Positions 1-9,048 of a DNA stretch of 38,794 bases are shown in pieces. A program made the translations under genes and the position numbers. The notes under the pieces are model-generated. The model saw only the letters and a program-made list of their open reading frames with translations. It was not told the DNA's origin and did not search any database. This stretch comes from Flavobacteriales bacterium. GTDB taxonomy: Bacteria; Bacteroidota; Bacteroidia; Flavobacteriales_G; JALEGO01. The stretch covers positions 1 to 38,794 of the forward strand of contig JAHDHZ010000012.1 in the NCBI GenBank assembly GCA_020631045.1, written 5' to 3'. Numbering within the stretch: position 1 is the first letter of the stretch; the number at the start of each line of letters is the position of its first letter.

Positions 1-2
1 CC

Positions 3-401
3 CCCTTTGTAGCAAATGCGCCTGAAGGGCTGTATCAATTACTGCAACAACTCAATGGTATTTTCTTTATTCCGATTGCCTCAGTTATCATTGCTGGCTT
101 TTTCTTTGATAAAGTTTCTGCCTTTGGCGCTCGAGTAGGCTTACTTTTTGGTCTAACATTTTATGTAGTCATGAACTTTGTGCTAGAAGTAAACCTGCAC
201 TTTGTACATATTTGGGGCATAGAATTTGTTCTAAATATCGCTGTGATGCACATCGGCTCATGGGTAAGGCCATCCACCCAAAAATTCATCATTCAAGATG
301 TTGGTGCAGTAGAAATCACCCCTTGGAAACATACTAAACTATTGAGTGCAATGCTTATTTTTATTACCATTGCCATATATGTGTTATTGGGCAATGTTTA
401 A
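3..401 (+). CDS. Sodium/solute symporter (SSS family), C-terminal part
   Basis: The frame is open from the first bases and ends at the TAA at 399-401, so only the last 132 residues of a longer gene are present. The visible protein has three hydrophobic spans: around LNGIFFIPIASVIIAGFFF, then the segment with FGLTFYVVMNFVLEV, then a final span before the stop. Between the last two lies a HIWGIEFVLNIAVMHIG stretch. This matches my knowledge of the C-terminal helices of SSS/SLC5-type Na+-coupled sugar or inositol carriers in Bacteroidota. The next gene, 9 bp downstream on the same strand, encodes myo-inositol oxygenase, so myo-inositol is the most likely substrate; that is inference from context. 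The ATG at 171 is internal and not the gene start. Confidence 0.75.
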   Translation, partial: PFVANAPEGLYQLLQQLNGIFFIPIASVIIAGFFFDKVSAFGARVGLLFGLTFYVVMNFVLEVNLHFVHIWGIEFVLNIAVMHIGSWVRPSTQKFIIQDVGAVEITPWKHTKLLSAMLIFITIAIYVLLGNV

Positions 402-410
402 ATCGAGACT

Positions 411-1241
411 ATGAGCCAGAAAAATGACTTAATCTTCAAAGACAACAATTATAGAGATTACACCGACGTGAAAGAGGCGGTAAAAGATCACTACAAAAAA
501 ATGCGTACTAATCAAACCTATGATTATGTAAAGCGCATGAAAAAGAAGTATTTGACCTTTGATAAGCCTATGATGCTCTGGGATGCCATGGAAAAACTCG
601 ATGCTTTAGTCGATGTGAGTGATCCTGATCTTGATTTACCTAACGTACAACATTTGATTCAATCAGCCCAAGCCATTCGCAAAGATGGTAGAGAAGATTG
701 GATGCAATTGGTCGGGCTAATTCACGACTTAGGCAAAGTCATGTATTTATGGGGCAGTGATGAAGACGGCACTTCTCAAGATGAGCAATGGGGCTTGGTA
801 GGCGATATTTTCGTGGTTGGATGTAAATTTCCTGACACTTGTACCTACCCTGAATTCAATGCCTTGAACCCAGATATGCAAAACCCTAAATACAATACTG
901 AATTGGGTGTTTATCAGCCAAATTGCGGATTAGACAACTTACACCTTGCCTGGGGGCATGACGAATACTTATACCAAGTATTGAAAAACCACAAAGACAA
1001 CAAAATCCCTGAAGCAGGCATGGTGATGCTACGCTACCATTCTTTCTACCCTTGGCACACCAAAGGCAGCTACGAGCACTTACTTAGCCCTAAAGACGCT
1101 GAATACAAAGCAATTATCAATGACTTCAATACCTATGATTTGTATACAAAATGCGAGCGCATTACCCCTTTAGAAGAAATCAAAGACTATTATTTGCCTA
1201 TTGCTGAGAAGTATTTGGGTAAAGGGCCTATTTATTGGTAG
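411..1241 (+). CDS. Myo-inositol oxygenase (MIOX)
   Basis: 276 residues, close to the 280-290 of animal and plant enzymes. MIOX cleaves the ring of myo-inositol with O2 to give D-glucuronate, using a mixed-valence di-iron centre. All ligands expected from the mouse enzyme can be placed: H81 in NVQHLIQ, H105 and D106 in IHDLGKVM, H183 in WGHDEY, H210 in RYHSFYPWH and D243 in TYDLYTK. The conserved lysine K109 follows the HD pair. The FYPWHTKGSY block is diagnostic. The gene lies 9 bp behind a probable inositol symporter and is followed by a strong terminator, so the two probably form the end of an inositol uptake and oxidation operon. Glucuronate-processing genes are not in the window and may lie upstream. 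Confidence 0.95.
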   Translation: MSQKNDLIFKDNNYRDYTDVKEAVKDHYKKMRTNQTYDYVKRMKKKYLTFDKPMMLWDAMEKLDALVDVSDPDLDLPNVQHLIQSAQAIRKDGREDWMQLVGLIHDLGKVMYLWGSDEDGTSQDEQWGLVGDIFVVGCKFPDTCTYPEFNALNPDMQNPKYNTELGVYQPNCGLDNLHLAWGHDEYLYQVLKNHKDNKIPEAGMVMLRYHSFYPWHTKGSYEHLLSPKDAEYKAIINDFNTYDLYTKCERITPLEEIKDYYLPIAEKYLGKGPIYW

Positions 1242-1260
1242 TACCTTTTCAAAACTTCAA

Positions 1261-1295
1261 AAAAAAGGGCAGTTGAATAATCAACTGCCCTTTTT
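1261..1295. terminator. Bidirectional intrinsic terminator between MIOX and glnA
   Basis: A perfect 10-bp stem, GGGCAGTTGA at 1267-1276 and TCAACTGCCC at 1281-1290, encloses a 4-nt ATAA loop. It is preceded by an A run and followed by five T, so it can terminate in both directions. It sits between the convergent ends of MIOX (+) and glutamine synthetase (-), which is where a shared terminator is expected. Confidence 0.93.
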
Positions 1296-1314
1296 ACTTC
1301 ATAATTCTTTTAGA

Positions 1315-2328
1315 CTATACTGCTGCTAATTTCGCTGCATTCACTGTCTCAATGATACGATCAACAATCTGATACGGATCAGCATTTGAAGCAGGTCTTC
1401 TGTCTTCTAAATATCCTTTCCAATCATTTTGCACTACTCCAACCGGAATACGAATAGAAGCCCCTCGATCACTCACCCCATAAGAAAACTTATCAATGCT
1501 TTGCGTCTCATGCAAGCCTGTTAAACGCAAATCATTGCAAGATCCATACACCGCGATATGCTCTTTGTGCACATCTGCAAATGACTCACAAATGCCTTTC
1601 ATATACGCCTCTCCACCCGTCTCTCTCATCTTTTTGTTAGAGAAGTTGGTATGCAAACCTGAACCATTCCAATCACCTTCTACTGGCTTTGGATGAAACT
1701 CGACTTTCATACCGTAACGCTCCGTGATTCTATACAAGAAATAACGTGCAAACCAAAGGGCATCACCAGCTGCTTTCGCGCCTTTACCGATTACTTGAAA
1801 TTCCCACTGACCCAACATAACCTCAGCGTTGATTCCTGTGATTTCAAGTCCCGCTTCTAAACAAATGTCTAAATGCTCTTCAACGATGTCTCTACCAGCC
1901 ACATTGCCTTGACCTACCGCACAATAGTAAGGACCTTGAGGGCCAGGGTACCCTTCTTCCGGAAAACCAATTGGTCTATTGTTTACCGTTAGGGTGTATT
2001 CTTGCTCAAATCCAAACCAAAAATCATCATTTCCGTCTTTGATAACGTTTCTTGTATTAGATGCATGTACGGTGCCGTCAGGATTCAATACTTCGCAAAG
2101 CACTAAATAAGCATTGATGCGCTCAGGATCTTCAATAATACTCACTGGCTTTAACAAACAGTCAGAAAAATTACCTTCGGCTTGCTTGGTAGAGCTGCCA
2201 TCATATGACCACATAGGGCAATCTTCTACCTTGCCAGAAAAATCTTCTGACACAATTTTTGTTTTACTTCTAAGGTTTGCTTCTGGCTGATAGCCGTCTA
2301 ACCAAATGTATTCGAGTTTTGTTTTCAT
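1315..2328 (-). CDS. Glutamine synthetase, type II (eukaryote-like)
   Basis: 337 residues, the short GSII form rather than the roughly 470-residue GSI or 700-residue GSIII. It makes glutamine from glutamate, ammonia and ATP in the cytoplasm. The start MKTKLEYIWLDGYQ is typical of the Bacteroidota GSII group. Visible landmarks are the beta-grasp motif YDGSSTKQA (42-50), the catalytic FGFEQEY (105-111, metal-binding glutamates), GQGNVAGRD (139-147), GINAEVMLGQWEFQV (165-179), NGSGLHTN (221-228, ATP/metal histidine) and the C-terminal LEDRRPASNADPY (307-319). No adenylylation-site tyrosine loop of the GSI type is seen, as expected for this type. It is monocistronic, with its own promoter upstream (2359-2389) and a shared terminator downstream. 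Confidence 0.95.
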   Translation of the reverse strand: MKTKLEYIWLDGYQPEANLRSKTKIVSEDFSGKVEDCPMWSYDGSSTKQAEGNFSDCLLKPVSIIEDPERINAYLVLCEVLNPDGTVHASNTRNVIKDGNDDFWFGFEQEYTLTVNNRPIGFPEEGYPGPQGPYYCAVGQGNVAGRDIVEEHLDICLEAGLEITGINAEVMLGQWEFQVIGKGAKAAGDALWFARYFLYRITERYGMKVEFHPKPVEGDWNGSGLHTNFSNKKMRETGGEAYMKGICESFADVHKEHIAVYGSCNDLRLTGLHETQSIDKFSYGVSDRGASIRIPVGVVQNDWKGYLEDRRPASNADPYQIVDRIIETVNAAKLAAV

Positions 2329-2358
2329 TTTAATTTAAAGCGCAAGAATTAATAACAG

Positions 2359-2389
2359 CAAAAATATACGATTATTTGAAGTTTATCAA
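2359..2389 (-). promoter_or_regulatory. Bacteroidota-type promoter of glutamine synthetase
   Basis: Read on the minus strand there is a TTG (complement of CAA at 2387-2389), then a 20-bp spacer, then TATTTTTG (complement of 2359-2366). This fits the Bacteroidota consensus of TTG, 17-23 bp, TAnnTTTG. The start site would fall near 2354, leaving a leader of about 26 nt before the ATG at 2328. This is the only promoter in the window where both boxes are well placed. Confidence 0.7.
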
Positions 2390-2470
2390 CCTGTGCAATC
2401 TTACCAAATTATTAACAAAGGGTAACCTTTGAGATCTTATTTACGTTAAAATAGCAACAAACTCCTACTG

Positions 2471-5059
2471 ATGCGGTATTTTATTCTATTCATATTTTTA
2501 ATTTCACAACAACTCTCAACCCTAAGTCAAACCTGTGACTTAAGCAGTCAAGAAGACCTTCTTTTTCAAAGATACTGGGAGTTCAGAAAAATCTTTGATG
2601 AAAATTTCATTCACTACGACCTTGACGAACATGGCAATTTAACTTCTGACGGCATTGGCACTTGGGACCACACTACCCAAACATACTCATCAAAAGGCAA
2701 GGCCATTCCAATAGACGAGTTTAGATATAGTGATTATTACCAATCTTTGTACAATTATGTTGGAGAAAATCCAAAATTCGGTCACATCCTTAAACTTCTT
2801 TGTTTAGAGTACCGCCTTTTTCAACAACACGGACAAACTAGAGAAGCACAAACAACATTAAATAAAATCTTTCTTTCATTGCAAGCCATCAGAAGGTTAG
2901 ACATGACTGCAAATAAGCTAATGATGACTTATTACGCAAACAAAGGCTATGGCTGCACGAATCCACGCTTAAATACTTCAGGATATACTGGCTTTCAACT
3001 CAGAGACGACACAGATTACAACACCAATAAAGGACATCAAGCTTTCGGCTTCAACGTGAGTCACTCACAATCAATTTATGTCACTACTCAAATAACCATC
3101 AAAGACGACCAAGAGAACAGCTGCCCAAGCTCGCCCCACATGGCAGACCTTGTAAATTGCTTTCCACCAAATGAGACAAACTACAAAGAAATGGGAGAAG
3201 GATGGCAATACACTAAAAATGGTGGAGTAGTCAGCCAAGATCAGATTATCGGCAATGTCATGGGCTTGGCCTACGTCAGAAAATTGATTCCTACAACTGC
3301 TTTTGTAGAGTATAACGGCACTCGCTACTACCTTAGAGAGATCAACAAAAAAATTGCTCAAGGATACATCAACATAACCAGGCCAAATGGTCACAAAATG
3401 TATTACCCTGGGTGCTATGGCGATCAATTGGGCCCAAAAATTGAAGTAGGCGGTAATATTAGCGGATATTACTACGGCCTAAATCACACCCTTTCTTGGA
3501 TTGCAGATCAAAACCCCACTACAGGCACTGGAGATTATTTCAAATGGCAAGCAACCATCTCTGGAGTACTTACAGATGCTGCAGTAGGAAGTGGCCCTTT
3601 ATTTCACAACAACACTTTCAATGCAAGAATGGCTATGAAAATGATTTTAACATCAAACAAGCACGGATCTTGTAAAATGATGAAAGCAGCCTACAACTTG
3701 GGCTATTATCACGCTCCATTTGATGCAAAAATACTACACAACAGAACTTATGATTGTTCTATATGGGCATACAATGGACTTTACGCTCCTTACCCAACTC
3801 GTATCGACAAACAAATCAACAAAGAACTTTGCCAGGCACTTGGCCCCATGATTCAAAGCTGCAATCCCTTTGTATTCGTGAATGATGGGGATGACCCCAA
3901 TTTATTCAACATGCCAACAAATGTAGGCAATGACTTTGCTTGGTGTACCGGGGGCCCTACTTCAAATAACGATTTCAGAGACCAACCCTGCAAGTACAAA
4001 TGGTCTTCAATTGTCTCTCCGCTTGAATTCTTAACCTTCTACACCATGCTTAGATATACTGGCGAACTTGAGCATGATTTTTATGACCCTACCCGCCTTG
4101 TAGCTTCATCTGCTCTTGGTTTTGATTTTCAAGGGCTCTCTTCGGTTGGATGTGTTGGCTCTGCAGATGAAATTACTTTTTCAGGGCCTTCTTTTCTTTC
4201 AGACTTTAATTGGATTAGCTCAAGCAACCTATCTTTTTCTTCTGCCCAAGACAATCCAACCACATTGTTTACAGACCAAGATCAAGACAGCTCTTTTATT
4301 GGCATACAAGAGCAAACCACTCCAGATTACGATTGTAACATCGATTATAAAATCACCAAAGACTTTGCGATTGGCAACAATACTGAATTTTATGTGCAGA
4401 ATAATCCACTCAACGTAAATTCTGATTTGCTTTCTTCTTGCAGCAGAAGGGTTAAAATCAAAAGTGACGAAGTGGCTGATCAAGACATTGAAATACTTTC
4501 ATATAGCGTAGTGAGTTCTTGGGGAACTTTCTACCCCGCGCACCATCCACCCGCTCAAATCGGCATGCCCTTTTCGATTGTTCAACCCAACAACAACGGC
4601 CTTAAAATATTAGTCAAACCCAACCTAGAAGACTATGATGTAAGACAAGGCTATTCGATCGCAGTACAAGTAAGCTCTAACTGCGGAGCACCCGTCACCA
4701 AATACGTCTTTTTAGTCTTAACAGAATGCGCCTCCCTACCAGATATTGCATTAACCCCAGGCTCAAACTATCGCATTACTACAGCCCCCAACCCATTAAA
4801 GCTAGATGCTTTTAGTCAACTAACCATTCAGGTGCACTCACAAGATGATGAGCAAAACACAGACATGGCCGGAACCATTCAACTGGTGAGCAAAACAGGT
4901 CGAAATGTAACTTTAGGCAGAATAGAAAACAACCAAGCGCAGTCTAAAACATTACAGATTGATGCCAACCTTTTAAAACAAGGAGAAAACACAATTATAT
5001 TTATACCAGATCATAACAAGCAGGCAGCAACAGCCACAAAATTGATCGGCATTAAATAA
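2471..5059 (+). CDS. Large secreted cysteine-rich protein, unknown function
   Basis: 862 residues with an N-terminal signal peptide (MRYFILFIFLISQQ, likely cut after about residue 19). I do not recognise the family of the main body. It is rich in Tyr, Asn and Asp and holds about 17 cysteines, which suggests disulfides outside the cytoplasm. Blocks that might be conserved include ISGYYYGLNHTLSWIAD and KHGSCKMMKAAYNLGYYHAP. The last 90 residues begin TTAPNPLKLDAFSQL and end with a short beta-rich segment finishing in TKLIGIK; this looks like a divergent T9SS type A sorting domain, so the protein may be released or anchored at the cell surface. It is monocistronic and its stop overlaps the convergent birA stop by 8 bp. 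Confidence 0.75.
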   Translation: MRYFILFIFLISQQLSTLSQTCDLSSQEDLLFQRYWEFRKIFDENFIHYDLDEHGNLTSDGIGTWDHTTQTYSSKGKAIPIDEFRYSDYYQSLYNYVGENPKFGHILKLLCLEYRLFQQHGQTREAQTTLNKIFLSLQAIRRLDMTANKLMMTYYANKGYGCTNPRLNTSGYTGFQLRDDTDYNTNKGHQAFGFNVSHSQSIYVTTQITIKDDQENSCPSSPHMADLVNCFPPNETNYKEMGEGWQYTKNGGVVSQDQIIGNVMGLAYVRKLIPTTAFVEYNGTRYYLREINKKIAQGYINITRPNGHKMYYPGCYGDQLGPKIEVGGNISGYYYGLNHTLSWIADQNPTTGTGDYFKWQATISGVLTDAAVGSGPLFHNNTFNARMAMKMILTSNKHGSCKMMKAAYNLGYYHAPFDAKILHNRTYDCSIWAYNGLYAPYPTRIDKQINKELCQALGPMIQSCNPFVFVNDGDDPNLFNMPTNVGNDFAWCTGGPTSNNDFRDQPCKYKWSSIVSPLEFLTFYTMLRYTGELEHDFYDPTRLVASSALGFDFQGLSSVGCVGSADEITFSGPSFLSDFNWISSSNLSFSSAQDNPTTLFTDQDQDSSFIGIQEQTTPDYDCNIDYKITKDFAIGNNTEFYVQNNPLNVNSDLLSSCSRRVKIKSDEVADQDIEILSYSVVSSWGTFYPAHHPPAQIGMPFSIVQPNNNGLKILVKPNLEDYDVRQGYSIAVQVSSNCGAPVTKYVFLVLTECASLPDIALTPGSNYRITTAPNPLKLDAFSQLTIQVHSQDDEQNTDMAGTIQLVSKTGRNVTLGRIENNQAQSKTLQIDANLLKQGENTIIFIPDHNKQAATATKLIGIK

Positions 5060-5804
5060 AACGAATTTCTCGCATCATAAAAGTATGCTCATTACCCGTT
5101 AAATCAATAGCTTTTAAAGCACCCGAGTCAAAATCAACACCTTGAATATTCAGTTGCTTTTTCTCGCCATGCACAAGGTAGGTGTGGTATTTTTCTTTTT
5201 GAAACAGCAAAGCCAAATAATCTTTCTGCAAAGTTTCAAAATCTTGAGCTAAAAATTGATCGTACCTATTTTGAAAACATCCTAAAAATACACTTAGCTG
5301 TTCTGCAAGGTCATATTTTTTTCTAGTAAGCACAAACAATGAACTTGGCGCTCTTTGAAAGCCATTAAGATGGTGAAACTCTTGGTTTATATTTAAACCA
5401 ATTCCAATCACAGATGCATCTATTTGCTGGTGAGACAAAATAGTCTCAATTAAAATCCCGGCAATTTTCTTACCCTCAATCAAAATATCATTAGGCCATT
5501 TTATAGCCAGACTCTTTAGTTGTTGATCAGCCAAATAGTCTGTGATGGCTAAGCTTGTCAAAAGGTTCAGTTTAAAAAAATGCTTTACTTCTATTTTCTT
5601 AGTTAACACTATAGAAAACAAAAGGTTTTTCACCGCAGCACTGTGCCAATGATTGCCCCTTTGGCCTTTGCCTTTAATTTGATGAGCAGCCCAAACAACT
5701 TCTCCATGTGTCATGTCATTTTGACGCAACTTTTGCATGGCATAATTGTTGGTACTTTCTAACTGATCAAAGAAATGGAGTTTATGTCCTATTTTAAGAG
5801 TCAT
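5052..5804 (-). CDS. birA: Biotin--[acetyl-CoA-carboxylase] ligase
   Basis: 250 residues. The enzyme activates biotin with ATP and attaches it to the biotin carboxyl carrier protein of acetyl-CoA carboxylase and related enzymes. The biotinyl-AMP loop is seen as GKGQRGNHW (45-53), followed by KWPNDI (102-107) and GKKIAGILIE (111-120), all standard. There is no N-terminal winged-helix DNA-binding domain, so this is the monofunctional, non-repressor type. It starts 55 bp from divergent rsfS, an arrangement common in Bacteroidota. Its 3' end overlaps the convergent secreted-protein gene by 8 bp, and no terminator separates them. Confidence 0.93.
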   Translation of the reverse strand: MTLKIGHKLHFFDQLESTNNYAMQKLRQNDMTHGEVVWAAHQIKGKGQRGNHWHSAAVKNLLFSIVLTKKIEVKHFFKLNLLTSLAITDYLADQQLKSLAIKWPNDILIEGKKIAGILIETILSHQQIDASVIGIGLNINQEFHHLNGFQRAPSSLFVLTRKKYDLAEQLSVFLGCFQNRYDQFLAQDFETLQKDYLALLFQKEKYHTYLVHGEKKQLNIQGVDFDSGALKAIDLTGNEHTFMMREIRFI

Positions 5805-5820
5805 TTGGCCTAGAATATGC

Positions 5821-5828
5821 TAAATTTG
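5821..5828 (+). promoter_or_regulatory. Possible -7 box for the rsfS-ftsH-cdsA-psd operon
   Basis: TAAATTTG matches TAnnTTTG. The start site would be near 5833, about 27 nt before the rsfS ATG at 5860. No TTG is present at the usual 17-23 bp upstream, so this is a half-match only. Confidence 0.4.
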
Positions 5829-5859
5829 AAACCTTTAAGTTTTAAGATCTCAATTGTAA

Positions 5860-6249
5860 ATGTACGTTAAAAACAAAGAAGACAACACCTTAATCAAAGC
5901 AGTCATTGAAGGCCTTGAAGACAAAAAAGCCCTTGACATCACCTTAATTGACATTAAGTCACTCAACAGCTCAATTACAGATTACTTTGTAATTTGTCAC
6001 GCAAATTCAAGCACACACGTAGGCTCAATTGCTGATAATTTAGTTGAACATGTGCGTAAACAAACTAGCGAAAAACCTTTTCATAAAGAAGGCATGCAAA
6101 ATGCAGAATGGGTATTACTTGACTACAGCAATGTAATTGTACATGTTTTCTTAGAAGAAAAAAGACACTTTTACGACATTGAATCACTTTGGGCCGACGG
6201 AAAAATCACCCAAATCACCAACTCAGAGATGCCAATCTTAAATCAATAA
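5860..6249 (+). CDS. rsfS: Ribosome silencing factor RsfS
   Basis: 129 residues, the usual length for the RsfS/Iojap (DUF143) family. The protein binds uL14 on the large ribosomal subunit and blocks subunit joining when cells are starved. Family hallmarks are present: ITDYFVICHANSSTHVGSIAD (about residues 41-61), KPFHKEGMQNAEWVLLDYSN (about 72-92) and IVHVFLEEKRHFYDIESLW (about 93-111). It is the first gene of the rightward operon; ftsH follows after 4 bp. The birA-rsfS-ftsH order is a familiar Bacteroidota arrangement. Confidence 0.95.
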   Translation: MYVKNKEDNTLIKAVIEGLEDKKALDITLIDIKSLNSSITDYFVICHANSSTHVGSIADNLVEHVRKQTSEKPFHKEGMQNAEWVLLDYSNVIVHVFLEEKRHFYDIESLWADGKITQITNSEMPILNQ

Positions 6250-6253
6250 GTTT

Positions 6254-8254
6254 ATGAGCACACCCAAAAAGAAACCTAGTAACAGCATTAAAAATAAAAT
6301 GCCTAAGCTGCCCAAACCAAAATTCAATTTCTATTGGATATACGGTGCCTTAGCAATTGTATTAATCTCAATGAATTTAATGCAGTGGAAAGGCTTTACA
6401 AAACAAACAAGTAAGGCAAACTTCTTCAATGTCTTGATGCAAAACGGTGATGTTGAAAAAATCACAGTAATCAGAAACGAACTTGAAGTTCAAGTGTTTT
6501 TAGACAAAGAAGCACTTAAAAAACAAGAATTCTCTTCACTTAAAGAATTGAGAGACGGACCTCACTTCAGCTTTAGTATTGGGTCTATTGAATCCTTTGA
6601 AAATCAATTGGCAGAATTTCAAAAAGAACAGACCTTTAACTACAAAGACATAGAAGTAAAATATGAAACCACAGAAGACTGGGGTGCGGTGCTGGGTTGG
6701 TTGTTGCCAATTGTGATTATGATTGCCATCTGGCTATTCATTATGCGCCGCATGAGTGGAGGAGCAGGCGGCCCTGGAGGCCAAATCTTCAACATAGGCA
6801 AATCAAAAGCAAAGCTTTTTGATGCTGAATCTAAAATGAAAGTCACTTTTAAAGATGTGGCAGGACTTGAAGGAGCGAAACAAGAAGTTGAAGAGATCGT
6901 TGATTTTTTAAAAAATCCTACACGTTACACGCAGTTAGGCGCTAAAATACCCAAAGGGGCTTTGCTTGTAGGCCCTCCCGGAACAGGCAAAACCTTGCTT
7001 GCCAAAGCGGTTGCCGGAGAGGCAAAAGTGCCATTTTTCACGCTTTCTGGTTCTGATTTTGTTGAGATGTTTGTAGGGGTTGGCGCATCGCGAGTGCGTG
7101 ACCTGTTTAAAACTGCCAAAGAAAAATCGCCGTGCATCATCTTTATTGATGAGATTGACGCCATTGGCCGTGCGCGAGGAAAATCAGCTTCTTTCAGCTC
7201 AAATGATGAACGCGAGAACACCTTAAACCAATTGCTTACTGAGATGGATGGATTCGGCACCAATTCAGGAGTGATCTTATTGGCAGCCACTAACCGTGCA
7301 GATGTGTTAGACTCAGCGCTGTTGAGACCCGGAAGATTTGATCGGCAAATTTATGTTGATATGCCCAACTTAAATGAGCGTAAAGAAATTTTCGAGGTAC
7401 ACTTGCGCCCTTTAAAACTCAACAAGAAGCTCGATGTTGACTTTTTAGCCAAGCAAACCCCTGGTTTTTCTGGCGCAGATATTGCCAACATATGTAATGA
7501 AGCGGCTTTAATCGCAGCGAGAAAAAAGAAAAAGTCAGTAGATAAGCAAGATTTTTTGGATGCTGTTGATCGTTTTATTGGGGGGCTTGAAAAGAAAAAT
7601 AAAGTCATCAAAAAAGAAGAAAAACAGGCCATTGCTTACCATGAAGCAGGACACGCTACGGTAAGCTGGTTATTAGAGCACGCATCACCTCTTGTAAAAG
7701 TAACCATCATACCTAGAGGCCAATCTTTAGGCGCCGCCTGGTACTTACCTGAAGAGCGTCAAATCACCACTACTGAGCAATTAGAACATGAGTTATGCGC
7801 TGCTTTGGGCGGAAGAGCAGCTGAGGAAATCACCTTTGGCAAAATCTCTACTGGAGCACTTTCAGATCTTGAAAAAGTTACTAAACAAGCCTATGCCATG
7901 GTAACCGTTTATGGATTAAATGATAAAATAGGAAATGTCAGCTTTTATGATTCAAGAGGAGGCTCTGAGTTTCAAAAACCTTACAGTGAAAAAACAGCAG
8001 AAATCATTGACCAAGAGGTTAAAAAACTGATTGAAAAATGCTATAAGAAAGCCAAAACCATTTTAAATAAAAACAAAAAAGGGTTAAAAGAAATTGCTGA
8101 ACTCTTATTAGACAAAGAGGTTATCTTTAAAGATGATGTAGAAACGATTTTAGGCACTCGCCCAAATCAAGTCAACAAAGAATCTGAAGCACCTAAAAAA
8201 GCAGATACAAAAAAGACAACCACAAGAAAGAAAACAGAAACTCCTGAAGCATGA
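6254..8254 (+). CDS. ftsH: ATP-dependent zinc metalloprotease FtsH
   Basis: 666 residues. FtsH is a hexameric inner-membrane protease that extracts and degrades misfolded membrane proteins and some soluble regulators. Order of parts: a Lys/Pro-rich N-terminus, transmembrane helix 1 (about 27-44), a small periplasmic domain (to about 143), helix 2 (about 147-164), a Gly-rich linker, then the AAA+ module with Walker A GPPGTGKT (240-247), pore motif FVG (273-275), Walker B IIFIDEID (295-302) and second region of homology [20 protein letters not shown] (345-364). The protease domain has HEAGH (463-467) and a likely third zinc ligand D538 in LSDLEKVT. The C-terminal tail is rich in Lys, Thr and Glu. 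Its stop overlaps the cdsA start by 4 bp. Confidence 0.97.
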   Translation: MSTPKKKPSNSIKNKMPKLPKPKFNFYWIYGALAIVLISMNLMQWKGFTKQTSKANFFNVLMQNGDVEKITVIRNELEVQVFLDKEALKKQEFSSLKELRDGPHFSFSIGSIESFENQLAEFQKEQTFNYKDIEVKYETTEDWGAVLGWLLPIVIMIAIWLFIMRRMSGGAGGPGGQIFNIGKSKAKLFDAESKMKVTFKDVAGLEGAKQEVEEIVDFLKNPTRYTQLGAKIPKGALLVGPPGTGKTLLAKAVAGEAKVPFFTLSGSDFVEMFVGVGASRVRDLFKTAKEKSPCIIFIDEIDAIGRARGKSASFSSNDERENTLNQLLTEMDGFGTNSGVILLAATNRADVLDSALLRPGRFDRQIYVDMPNLNERKEIFEVHLRPLKLNKKLDVDFLAKQTPGFSGADIANICNEAALIAARKKKKSVDKQDFLDAVDRFIGGLEKKNKVIKKEEKQAIAYHEAGHATVSWLLEHASPLVKVTIIPRGQSLGAAWYLPEERQITTTEQLEHELCAALGGRAAEEITFGKISTGALSDLEKVTKQAYAMVTVYGLNDKIGNVSFYDSRGGSEFQKPYSEKTAEIIDQEVKKLIEKCYKKAKTILNKNKKGLKEIAELLLDKEVIFKDDVETILGTRPNQVNKESEAPKKADTKKTTTRKKTETPEA

Positions 8255-9048
8255 GTGAGCTCACCAAAAGAATCATAACTGCTATTGTTGGCATTGCTAT
8301 TTTTATGCTTGGCATGCTATACAATCAACTGACTTACTTACTGTTATTTCTCTTGATCAGTAGCTTAACACTTTTTGAATACCTAGACGTATTTAATAAA
8401 AAATCATACAACTTCTCAAAAGTTCCTGCCTTAGCACTTAACTGTTTTGCCTTTTTAATCAGCGCTGGCTTTCTTGGCTCTTCACTTCAATTACAACTTG
8501 GTGTATTCTGTGTTCTTTTTAGCACAATGCTGCTGTTAAGTTTGTTTAAAAACGAACAAAAACCATTCATCAATTTTGCGATTCAAATCTCTGGTTTAAT
8601 TTACATAACACTGCCATTCATTCTAACTCAATTGATTGACCATCATGAAAAAAGTCTCATTGTTTTTGGTGTTTTCTTGCTTTTTTGGACCAACGACACC
8701 ATGGCATATTTTGTGGGTAAATCAAAAGGCAAAAACAAATTATTAGAGCGCATTTCTCCAAAAAAAACATGGGAAGGGTTTACTGGCGGAATTATTTTTA
8801 CACTCATCATTGCCACTTTATTGAGTTACACACTACACATTTACAGTTTGCCTGTATGGATCGCCTGCGCACTAATTGCATCTATCATAGGCACAATGGG
8901 AGATTTAGTAGAGTCTATGCTTAAAAGAAGCCTTGAAATTAAAGATTCCAGCGCTATCTTACCAGGTCATGGTGGTTTTTTAGATCGCTTTGACAGCTTT
9001 ATGATTGGTTTTCCTTTCATATATTTGCTACTGCATTTAGTACATTGA
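8251..9048 (+). CDS. cdsA: Phosphatidate cytidylyltransferase
   Basis: 265 residues with about seven or eight hydrophobic spans. It makes CDP-diacylglycerol from phosphatidate and CTP, the branch point for phospholipids. The family signature spans residues 222-248: SMLKRSLEIKDSS, then the PGHGGFLDRFD core with the metal-binding aspartates. It begins inside the end of ftsH (ATGA overlap) and its TGA overlaps the TTG of psd, so translation of the three genes is probably coupled. In several flavobacteria I recall an LUD-domain gene between ftsH and cdsA; there is none here. Confidence 0.96.
   Translation: MSELTKRIITAIVGIAIFMLGMLYNQLTYLLLFLLISSLTLFEYLDVFNKKSYNFSKVPALALNCFAFLISAGFLGSSLQLQLGVFCVLFSTMLLLSLFKNEQKPFINFAIQISGLIYITLPFILTQLIDHHEKSLIVFGVFLLFWTNDTMAYFVGKSKGKNKLLERISPKKTWEGFTGGIIFTLIIATLLSYTLHIYSLPVWIACALIASIIGTMGDLVESMLKRSLEIKDSSAILPGHGGFLDRFDSFMIGFPFIYLLLHLVH

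Noticed and set aside
3071-3427. 118-codon antisense frame inside the 862-residue protein gene, and similar antisense frames inside ftsH, dxr and the cargo genes
   Set aside because: They are shadows of strong coding frames, with no homology or initiation signals of their own.
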